Assembly (NCBI GenBank): GCA_010645155.1
Contig: CM021316.1
Location: forward strand, 3,495,909 to 3,559,908
DNA: 64,000 nucleotides
From: Tigriopus japonicus
Lineage: Eukaryota; Arthropoda; Copepoda; Harpacticoida; Harpacticidae
Direction of reading: 5' to 3'
Position numbers and translations under genes: made by a program. Below, one piece after another: positions 38,301 through 50,300 of the stretch; the first letter of the stretch is position 1, and each line of letters begins with the position of its first letter. The notes beneath the pieces are model-generated. The model had not been told where the DNA came from. It saw only the letters and a program-made list of their open reading frames with translations, and did no database searches.

Positions 38301-41300
38301 GCTGGGTTTTCCGAGCTTATCTATTATCCGATTTGAACGTCTTATTAATATCTTTGAACTTACAATTGAACCCATCCATGTATTATCCTGAACTTAACTA
38401 ACACATGCCAAACTTCGTATGAAATCAAGTTTGTTTTAGGTTGTGTCACCTTGGCATTGTTCTATAAATGATGGTCCATCCTCAAATTTCTTTTATTATA
38501 TGGTTGTGTCTTTTAGTTCAGGATAATTCAAGGACAGGTAAGATATTCTTAGGTTGTTCAAGTTGTCTAATGGATGAGCGTGATAAAAATCCCCGTTTTG
38601 ATCCGGAGGAGAGTTTGTGGGGTAAATTTGGTTCCTTCCCAAGAGGAATCTGCGTTCGCATTAAGGTCCACATGGAACAAAGAAAGAAGAAGTCCTCAGT
38701 GTCAAGAATTCGATCAAATGAAGAACAAATTAAGATGACTTCGAAACATATCAGGTGTGGCTACTAGCAATGGATGGGCTCAATATTTTGATTTGCCTTC
38801 TGACTCAGTCAGCCCAAATTGGTGATCTGACAGTCTAACCCGGATTACATGGACCCTCTCAAAGTCTTGAGAATGAAATGCTCCCAGCAAGATTGAATTG
38901 TGTGGATTTTTTGACTCAATTTGATTGTTTATTCCTGGACAAAGGGATCTAAGAACTAAGAAGATCAATGAAACGCTATCAAGCACGTAGAGCCTATCCC
39001 TGCAATGAAAAGACATGATCCTCTGATCCTGAAGGACCCTTGGCCCCAGTCCTGCGTGGTCCTGACCTTCTTGAGCCCCAAGACTTGAAACATTTTCAAT
39101 CAAATCCACAATCCAGGATTTAATCCTCATGTTTTTCACTTATTTTGTCTCAAGGACGTCGTGATTGCCTTTGTTCCAATTCCAATCAGGATCAGATGGC
39201 TGATCTGATCCAGAACCGTCAAAAGTGCCACTCAATAGTTATAGCCAACAACATCTCCGACTTGGACTCCATCTTGTTTCAAAATGAGACTATTCTCATT
39301 CCTTCATTTTCCTATAGAAATGGTTCCTGCGTCGTGGAGGTGCTGATGAGGATGGAAGAGGAGTAACCCTCCAGATATCACCACAGATACTTCTATTTAG
39401 CATTGTTTCACAAAAGTTGGACTGATGGGTGAAGCAAGATTCCATCTATGTATTTTCCTGATTGTTAAGAGGACTAAAATCCTTTGGAGAGCTGAATGTC
39501 AAAAGTTCATGAGACGAGTAAAAGGAGTGCTGGGACCTCTAAAATCAAGGTGAAGAACAATTAGTCAATAAATATTAACACAAAAAGTTAACCTGAATGC
39601 TTTCAAGATGCATGTTCAACAGTTTTACTCGTTAATAAGGAATAAATAACATTGTGTCAAAATATGGCCTCGGCCTCATACCATTTTTTCAAAAATTGGA
39701 GTTCGTGTCCACCTCTTTCAGGGGTTCCTGGAATGGCAAACAAAAACATAGTGCACCATTAATTCTTGGACATCCTGTATAAATTACCTCACTTCCTTTC
39801 GCACCAGCAACATTGGAGCATTAGAATGAATGGTGCTGGAACAAGGATAGATGCACCGGTAAGGATCAGCGAGGAGAAATCATCAGTATTTGTTCTGTCC
39901 CATTGCGAAGTACGCGTCTTTTGGAACATGTCTTATGAGACATGTACTGTTTCCCATTTGCCATGTTTGTTTCGCAATTGGACCTTCATCACGGGAAAGA
40001 CATATAATAAATGATAAAGAATGCTGCGCCCTCTTTTGCTAAATTATAAAGGTTCAATATGGTTCTATTCCTTTTTTCAGTATTGAGACGGTTGACACGT
40101 TATTATCCAGTCACCCAGAGCTTATAAGTCATTTCACAGCCTATGGTGGAACGATTTACTCTCACACACCACTTCATTTGGCATCCAGAAACGGGCACAG
40201 GTAAGCCCTTTCTTTCTTAAGCTCTGTACCAATTCGAAAGAAACACTCATCACAAAAAGCAAAAACGCAATGAAGGTGCTTCTGGAATTACTCAGAAAGC
40301 ATTTCATGACTCGTTGAGTGAGCCTCAACCTGTATTGTTGAGAGGCGTCTTTGACCTTCAGACGCGTGAATGAAATTTTTTCAAGGTAAAATATCAGTTC
40401 TATGATTCTGGTAGAACTTAATCCAACATATTGGAGAAAGAAAATTGCATCTTTTTTTTAAAGGTGAGTTTAAGGTACTATGTTCGGAACGTGCTCCCGA
40501 AGAAAGTTTGTACCACAATACAATTAAGTTTGTGCAAAGCAGACAGATCTTTAGAGACGACCCTTGGTACAGTAGTTTTGTCCAGACAGTTCTGTTGTAC
40601 CGTATTTTGTAACGCCAAATCAGCTCAAGCTGAATCTAAGCCAGATGGAGCGTTTTGTGTCAAACTGGGCTCAAATGTTAGGTAGATATTCGAAAATTGA
40701 ATGAGCACAAGTTCAAAGGATCCCTAAGTCCAACGATCCATACATCCCGACTGAAAAAAGTGGAGCTCAACTGGAGCTTAAGGATTTCTGACCAAGTCTG
40801 CCTGAAATGAAGAGTAATCATTTGATCATGGGAAACAAGTGCCATATGCAGTACATTCACTTACTGGCTGAAGATGAATGAGAAAAAAAACGAGTACTTT
40901 GAGATCTTATCAAATTATTGTTTGATAACGAAAGATAACCGAACAATGCATACAGGGTGTTGGTTTTGTCAAAACGAGTTGCAATCAATGCATTGCTTAA
41001 GGCTGGTCTGCACCACAAAATAATTAATCAAATGATATAACAAATATTTGCCGAAATGTTCAAAATGTTTGGTGAATCTAATATCAGGTTATGAAACATT
41101 TTGACAAATATTTCGCAAAGAATTTAATGAATTATTTGACGTTTAGACAACCTATTCGATTTTTACAAACATTTGAGATGAAACAATCTCCTGATGGCTT
41201 TAAAAAGTATTGAGACCTCTAAAATTTGAAAATAAATATATGATTTGGCCATTTCATGTTGACAAAACGCGACCATTGGTGTAAAAAGATGTCAACTTAG

Positions 41301-44300
41301 AAGGGTTTTCTTTACTTTCAACTTTCATCAACAAGTGTTCCTCAAATATTTGATGCATTTACATGACCAGGTGCAAAAAGTATTTTGAGGCATTAGAAAA
41401 AAAAGATTCCGCAATTTTTGCACCTTTCGCATTTATTTGTGCCTTTTTCGCGAATTTGGCATAAAACATTCAAATTGCCTAAAATATTATTTTATTTTTG
41501 AAAATGATAGAAATTTTGCGATTTTTCAAGATTCAGGAATTAAATATTATTCAACACATATTGCAAAACTCAGGCAAACAAGAAATGCAGAACTTTCGGG
41601 GCAAATTGGCCTTCTCATGATTCGAAAGAACAATTATACCTGAATATTAGAATATTTTCTTTTCATAGCAACAACATCTTTCCTGTTTCACTTATTTTTA
41701 GTATTTTTTTTTTTTGATAAAGTGTTTTTATATCCAGCTTTTACTGTATTCCCAAATTTAGGAGATATGTACGCGCCAACTTGCTTACCTTTTTTATTAA
41801 GCTAAATTAAAGCAAACCAAAAAAACTTTATCTTAAGCGACTAGAGTGGAATATATTTTTGTAATTAGATTCCCAGCGTAGGCTAGCGTATTATTGATCA
41901 ACAAAAGATATTCAGTGTCTATAATTTTACTCTTCAAGATTAATAAATGAAGAAGACAAAAAGTACCCAAGGCTTTATGTATGAGAAAATTTTGGAGTTT
42001 TTGCCAATTTTTGGAGTTGATTTGCGATTTTGGCCGTTTTCTGCACCTTACTTTGGGCGTTTGGGCTGGTTTTTGTGCGATTTTTTGTAAGTAAAAGCCC
42101 ATGTTTATTTACGTATTTTTTGCCGTTCCTGTAATGACCATTTCTACATACAATCTAATTCAAGCCATAAAAATACGGTTATATTACCGGTCTCTAGTGA
42201 GAGTAAAAATGCCAACACCCAAACTTGGGTAGCAATGTTCTTGCAAATATTTGAACATTGCAAACAATCTGAAATCCTTTGCTACTCTCTGATTTCATCC
42301 CATCTTGCTTGAGCCTTAAGAGGGTTACAAACCAAGGTCTTGAATATGATCTCTTGTCTAACCATTTAAATGAAACAAAGCAAATAATTGGGTTCATCAC
42401 CAGTAGAATTTGTACAACCTTTGGTACTTTTCTTCAATGTGGACTTGAATAAAAAGTTTTGTTGTTTTAGCTTCTCTTCGTTCATGGTCAAAATTTACCA
42501 CCGTGGACTAATCGACTTTTGACTTTGGCCTGATAAATGCCAAAGATAGAGGAACTGCAAACTTTGGCAGCATTTGAATTGCCCAAATAGCTCGATGGAG
42601 CAATTGTTGATGGGACAACAAAGCCAAGTTCAATTGAGTCATAGAATCGCAGTGAAGTGGCTGAACTCGATTTACATAATACAGCCATTTTGATGCAGTT
42701 GCATTGCCAAAAGGTGTTAGCGAGATCGTTTTGGTAGCATTCCAGTATTGTCGAGTTGAATTGCACGGTCAACTCAAGATATGAAAGAGTTCGAATGCGT
42801 CAAGAATATCAAAGTAATCATGTACAAAAGCCAAAGTGCAAACCAAAGAATCGACATCAGGGACCCCTAACTTATATAGGTTTATATATTCATCATGTTA
42901 AGAAATGCGAAGTCGCTTGAAAAACATCTGAGAACTAGTCACTTTTATGACTCTGATCATGCCAAAATGACACTTGATCCAATTTCATTTTCAGAGAGGT
43001 AGTGGGAATGATCCTGAATGCAGGATTTGACGTCAATGTCCGCACAAACCGTGGAACAGCCTTAACCGAGGCTGCTGTGTGTGGAAAAGTCGATGTAGTG
43101 AAATGTCTCTTGAGGGCGGATATCAATTTGGAATTAAGGGATCACCATGACAAGAGTGTATTGGAGATCATGGACGAGCTGAAAACCCCAGTCAGCAAAG
43201 AGATCATTCACATAATCTTAGGTGCGTTCAAAACTTTCCTTCAGCTCCATTGGATGGACTTTTAGGGTATTGTACCTTGATGCCCGGCCAAACATTGTTT
43301 GCTTTTCCCGTGATTGTGGCTTTGATTTACTGCCTACGTAAACACACTCAATGGGCACTAAAAGTATTCCCCTTACTTTGGGTTTATATATTGCACTGGA
43401 CAGGGAGAAAGAAACCTTGGTGCAAGTGCCTTGTTGAAGGCCTGGTCTGGAAGTACATTTTAATACGTCTATTACATTGTAATGTATGACTATTGACGTT
43501 GGTTTTGTTAGCAAAAAAAAGAGGTCATTACAAGTTTTAGCAAGCTTTTTGGCATTGGCCTTAATACCATCTGATGCGATTTTAATGACATTGATGATAC
43601 ATTGTTGCCCCAAGACCAACGTGCAGGAAGTGATTAATGGCCATACCAAATCGGCCTTTTTCGTGCTTTGCTTTTTGAGCCTCATTTGGCACATTGGGCG
43701 TTAAATGAATTATGCATTGGCACTAGTGCCACATGATTTGTAAGTGAAAAAGACCGAAGGAAGTCTGAGCCAAAATTCCACGGAAGAAAAAAGAGTTCCG
43801 TTCCAAAAGAAGGAACCCTTTAAGGATGGTTTCCCTTCATATGCATAATGATGCAATTACCATTTATCAGCAGCCGAGACAGTTCACTAAATTAGGTTAT
43901 AAACAGTAGAATGAATTCCGCAAAACTACCAGCTAGTCTTAACGACCCGTTTAAAGGGTTCCCACGAAAGGCTAGACGCACAAAACGTGGGCCAAATTCA
44001 AATGTACTTTATTCCAGAACATATGGGTCTGACTCGACGAGCTCCCCCTGGAACGCTTCCAATTCATGGAAGTCAACAATTGACGGTGGTCCCAGATCGT
44101 GGAACAAGCATTGCTGGATCTCCCTATGACAACGTGTCCATCACTCAATCTTTGGAATCATACAGCATGGACCTGGACCTCTCAGCCACCTCGTCAACTA
44201 CTCAATCTCATCCTCATTGGATGGGAACATTAGGGGGCGTGTCAGCTATGTCAGTAGACGCAGCGATCCTTCCTTCTAGTCAACTTCGACCTAAAGGTGC

Positions 44301-47300
44301 AAAATCGGTGGAAGACATGGTTGATCGAAGGATCTCAGCCCTTTCTTCAACTTCAGGGTAAGTACATGCGATCAATGGTCTTAGAATGAAGAAAAAAGTA
44401 CAAACAAATTTAAGCGGGATACAAACTTTTCGAGTTCCAAAGAAGTTTTGAAACTGGAACCGCTCCAGATTAGAAGAGCTCCAAAACGATCTGCCTGATG
44501 TCATTTGATTGAAATTGACTTGCCTCAGTTCCACCAAAGCGACTTCCACGGCTTATCTTACATGGCTAATTGGTGGCATTGAAATGCAAATTTAGGCGTA
44601 AATGGCAAACTTTCTCCGGAATTTATCCTTGAACGAGGCTATCTGGCCATCCAGATGCCCTTGGGAACAGAAAAGACATGCATTGCAGAAAGGCTGAAGA
44701 TCGTTCCCACCATTCCATCCCATCCAGTCAACAGTTTAGAGAAAAAGTCAAGTTCCACTGGCTTTGCCACCAAATACAACTTTTCGAATCTTCTCTCGAA
44801 TGGATTTCAGATATTCAGATTGCACCAGTGCCACCTTGCAAGGTGCTCGAAGTATAGGTTCAAGCCTGTTCTCTGGCGATGAGACGATAACACCTCAAGT
44901 TCTGCTGAACACGGATGACGAAACGGATGATCGAACGAGCATCTCTTCTGCCGAATCCGTTTCTTCGGCCCCCACAACTACTGAGAAGAAAAACACCACT
45001 TTGACCCGAGACACGGATGCCACCAAGGCGATCGTGAGTGCCAATGCCATGCAAAAGGTTCCACCACCAACCGCACCCAAACCGATTCTACCAGCTAAAC
45101 CGGCTTTGCTCAGAGCGGGTTTGAAGCCGGTGAAGATCCCTAAAGTGGACTCAAAGGTAAGTTGGTTCGAATTATTGTGGTTAGATTTCATTTATATGAA
45201 TAATTTGGAAATGACTTAAGGAGAGAAAATGGGAAAATAAGGTCTCTGAATAGGTGTGACTTTCAGCTTCCGAGGTTTTCTTTGCCTCAAAATACAAATA
45301 ATGACACCCAGAGAGGCAAGTTATTTTTGGAATGGAGATGGAAATTTCGGGTGAAGCCCAATTCACAAAAATGTTTCAAATGATGAAGAAACACTCCCAA
45401 CAATAATGCACGAGCACCGTTAACCAAAAGGAGGGAAAAATGGGCCCTTGAAGAGGGTTTCCTTTTCCATCTGTTATTGGATTGAAAATAATGCCTTGCG
45501 TAATTTGTTCATGTAAATTTCGAAAGACTGGAGGTCGGTTGTTGAGGTAGTTTTGAAGTATAGTAGAAGCATACCTAAAAGCACAAAAGAAGCACATGAG
45601 ACGGAGTAGAAATAATCATGCTCAATCAAGTTTCGCTACATAAGTTGCGTTTTTCAATCGCAGCTTATGTAACGAAACTTGATCGAGTATGGTGACTTCT
45701 ACTTCGCCTCATATGCTTCTTTTATGCTTCTCCATATGCTTCTACTATACTTCAAAACTACCTCAACAACCGACCTTGGGTTCGATAGGACAGTTGTTGC
45801 GTACACTAATACAAATAGCTCGAGTATTCGTGAGTACTGTAGAGTCTCTATGCTTAAGCTGCGTTTAAAAGGCAACTTATATACTAAAGACTATACCCGA
45901 GGACGGCTATTTATACCATAGTTCGCGCACGTAACATCCGAGCTATTAGCTCAATCATAATCTTAAACAAAATGATTTGAATGATAGAAAAATAAAAATG
46001 TTTAGTTCCAATAAAGGAATTTGCGAAACGCTGGTTGATTCTAAAAAGAAAGAAGTGTGGGACCCAATAATGGAACTTACTCGCCAAGGAAATGTTCTGT
46101 GACAACTTCTTACTAAATTTTTAGCAAACAAAAATCAGGGCTACTTAGTTTGAACCAGACTGAAGGTTTTGAAAACTGTACGTAAAATGTTGATCACAGC
46201 AAGGCACTTTTTTGACAACTTTCGAAAGTGCAACATTGAAAGCCTTAGCATGTTCAACAAATATTTGGCAAAAGGACTGTTACAACTAAGAACTCAATCA
46301 TCAAAGTTAAACAAGAAAGCCTTTTTGCATAACAAGGGATGTGAAAATAAATATCAACCCTTCAATCAATGGGATGCTTCTATAGTCTTCCCAAAATATA
46401 CCTCAGTAACACAAAAACACGGCCTAAACGTTAAAAAGACAAAAACCACTTCTTTGCCATATTGCTTCTTACATATATCTTCGTTTCAAGGCCCTCAAAA
46501 CACTTGGAAGCGGGTGAAAAGAAATATTCTTTGAGCGTGAACACAGAGGGATCGTCTCTAATGTCTTTCCCTTGAGGCAGCCATTTTTCTGGTCTCTCAA
46601 CATGGAAACTTAAGCTGTTCCCGCTTTTTCCTAAACCCCCCAACTCTTTAAACGAGTTTGTGATTAAGGTTGTACTGTTGCTTGGCTCAAGTAACTATAC
46701 ACACAATGGAAGGAACTGTGAAGATCTGGAAGCAAGTTAAAGTTATCACCTTCACACAGACACAGAGTTTTCTTAAAAGGCGCCTTTAGCGAAGCGTTTG
46801 TACCAAAGTAACGTCCCAAGACCCTGTTTAATAACCCATATCCGGAGTTTGAGCACACTATGGAAAGTTCGTGAAGCAAATGAGCGGAGTGAAACATTGT
46901 TGAGCAAGACCAACTGAGGACAAACCCGTTTTGTTTGTCGACGGTGAATGGTCAAGGTCTGGCCTTGACAGAGGCTCGTTCGCTTATTTAAAAAAGAGAT
47001 AAATCATGGTCTTAAATGAAGCTCTTTGTCTTCGTCTCGAACTTTTCGAAAGCTTCAACTCGGGATTTTGTTTTTCACTTAGAACAAACTTTTTGAAGAA
47101 GTAGTTTCGACAAAGCACATGTCATGTTGCAGAGGGATTGGGAGAAACGTTCTCCTCATATTTGCTTGGCAATGCTAAGAGACACAATAAGTCTATACAA
47201 ACTACCAGTGTTGATGATTTGTGATAATTATCCGAAACGTGGATTTGTCATTAGCGTCGCTCGCAAGGAACAAAAAACGCCCATTTGTTTGCGAAACCTG

Positions 47301-50300
47301 AGTTTTCCCATTCCCATAGATTTATGGAACTTTGAAACAAGGCAGATTTTCCTTGCCATTTTTCACTGAAATTATATACTTACATTGTATGGCTAACAGA
47401 CGAAGGCCATTTTGCTGTTGCCACTGTTGACGTATTGACGTAAGATTAGTGAGCCTAAAAATAAAATGGAAATATTTACCTTGTTAAAGCAAACAGATGG
47501 GGGTGTGAACGTGTGTATTAATGGTTCAAGTTCCAACTTTGGTGGGGTTGTCTCGACGTGCAACTAGTTTGACAAGAGGTTCATCAGAATAATGGGATCA
47601 TTTTACCACGGCTACAGATTGCCTTTCTAATTGATTTCGATTCAGCAACTAGGGTTTCCATACTCTAGATGTTGTTCCATAATGTGGAGGCTTAGTACGG
47701 ACCACAAACCACAGACTGTGGTCACTGCTCATTCAGAAATATTCCTTATGGCGCTTCGTTTCACGTGATTGTGCTCTTTTTAGCTCGTGATGTTTGATCT
47801 AATCTTTTTCTTGTGCCCTTCAAAAGTAATATAATTTCGTGTACTTTTTCACAGCTTTCTAAACCTAGTACTGGCGCTGTTCCACCTCCACTTCCACAAA
47901 AACCGCCTCGAAAATCTGTGGCCTCGTCCCCGACATCGAGTGCTCGAGATAGTTGGTCCTCGGAAAAGGGCGTCGAGTCCTGTCAGGTAAATATTCACGT
48001 GTTTCTTATTCCGTTCCACTAACTCATTCACTCATACATTCATGGTTTGCAATTGTACATACAAATGGCTGCAACGTAAAGCCATGCGGCGCTTTTGCAT
48101 TATAAATATTCCGCAAAGGTGTTCATGCATTTTTATGCATCGAAGCCTGCAACTAATCGAGTATGGTCCGATTGTTCCTCTAACAGGAAGCGGAAGATTC
48201 TAGTGCTGGGGAACTGTCTTTCGTGTCCAAGCACCATCAAGGATCGTCGAGCTATTATTCGGGTTCCAAATCCTTTGATGAACTTGACGACATCTTGTGT
48301 GAGCGGGATCGACCGGTGAGGAAATCCTCATCTCGTCGAAAGAATCGAGCCAGGGCCCAAAGTTCAGCTTTGGGCATTCAGGGAGGCCTGGCCCAAGGAC
48401 AGGGGGTCAAGGATTATTGTCATTACCACCGAAAATGCACCGAACAAGAGGAAATCGAGCTGAGGAATAAAACTGAAGGGGTAAGACGACAAGAAATGTG
48501 TACAGCTGTAGGTCTTGATTCTAGAGTTTGTGACAATTGACGACAACTCTCGTAACGTTTAAGTAGAATGCACTTAGTAGTGATTAATATTTCCTTGTGG
48601 CAAACAACAGTTGGGAACGCTTTCCAGGCTTAAATTTGCAAATAAGACGGAGCCAATGTCACGTGTCACTTTGTTTGAAGTTTTCCCCAGGAGAGAGATG
48701 GATTTCCACTCCATTCAAGACTCTTTTGCCAAACCTGGAAAATTTGCAATCGTCATTCTAATACCCATGGGAGAAAGTTCCCCATGCAATAGGCTTTTTC
48801 AATAACCTTCCCACACAAAAAGCTCCCGAAACATGTGATAGGTTGTACATCAGTGTGTCCAATCCAATCACGTCAAATTCCTCTACGCAAAACCTCCTCA
48901 AGACTACCTCTTTCATTTCTCAATAAGATATAAGTTATGATATAGCTTAGACTTGCCCACATGCTAGTTTAGATATATCATGTGCGTGTATTTTCCCATT
49001 TGGTGAATGATGTCTTAAAGAAACCCTGTTAGGCATGATACTATGCCCCGTTGAGCCTATCATAATAGATGAAGATGGACTCTGCCAAATGTTCCATGAT
49101 TGTCCACGTTCCTCACCAACACCAAAGCAAAGGCATGAGCAATCCTGTTTGGAAAATTCATGAGAGAAGCGTTAACTGTGGAAAGGCTAGCTTCGTGGGA
49201 GTTCGCTAGTTCTCTTGACAAGTGAGGGACTACTCCCTGGGGCCAAATATAGGAACTTTCCTCAGCTTGTTTGGACTGAGACATGAATTGTCTTGCACGG
49301 TATATACACGATATGTACACATGGAATGTGGCCTAGAGAGCAATTTGAAAGGCATTTCTTCGAAAGGTGTACAATATACTAAAGTCTGGGTGAGGATTTG
49401 TGTTTATACGGAAGCCCTCAAGCTTTCAACTTTGTTACCAGTGTTGCTCTGGCTTTCTTCGAATTCTCCAACTTCTTCAAGATCAAAACAGCTCGTTGTA
49501 TCCGGGTTAGTTTTGTCTTTTGGGCTCATCCGTATTGAAATTCTATTTTTTGATTGTGCGTCTAAGACACAAAGGAACTGTGAACATTGGAATGATACCC
49601 TTGTGGTTTGGATCTACTTGGATTCATGACTCTGGTGAGCACAATGTTACCAACGATAGCTTTGGGATTCAAAAAGCAAAAGAACGACATTCTTGATTCC
49701 AAAGTGATATCTGACTCCCAATTACTTGGATCCGTGACATTGAACTAAATGTCCAAAAATCAAGCGTCTCATCGATATTTGGGATCGAATTGGACCATAT
49801 TAAAAAAGAGAACTGGCTTAAGCATGTAAAAACTTGATTTGTTTACTCTAAGAACTACGCCTCTGGTGGTTTACAGTAATTATCTTTACTTTCAAGCTCT
49901 TATAGCTTGTATGTTATGTCTGCGCCAAAGACCCTACTAGCATGCTTCCAATGTTTTTTTCTGGAGTCAGAACGCACCTTCACAGCTGTGATCTGATAAA
50001 GGCTGTCTGCCATATGGGGGATATTGCCTCTCCAATACCAAGCATTAATTTTTACCTGAGCCTCAGCAATGACCTTAGCTTCACCCATAGAAGCTGTCAA
50101 AGCTGTGACTACTGCAAGTAAATTGATACAGTAGGCCACTATGATTCGGGAAGCCCGGCATTCGAACCAAGAATGTTATGGAGGGTTGGCGAAGGCTCAA
50201 CCCCTACCTTTGACTGCTTGCCTACATACCTCCAATATTGACTTCAAGCGCATTTTAAACCTGTTAGGGCATTATGTAACTTTTTTGGTTGAAAATCTTC

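Larger units (their letters stand above)
35478..40080. other. ANKS1-like intron 4; possible transposon and an inverted duplication
   Basis: Contains a possible TA-flanked DNA transposon (36629-39777) and, within it, a 170 bp inverted duplication (38127-38300 versus 38515-38690). No exon was recognised. Confidence 0.5.

Noticed and set aside
44819..45156. Alternative acceptor for ANKS1-like exon 8 at 44818
   Set aside because: It would break the reading frame from exon 7; the acceptor at 44810 keeps it.
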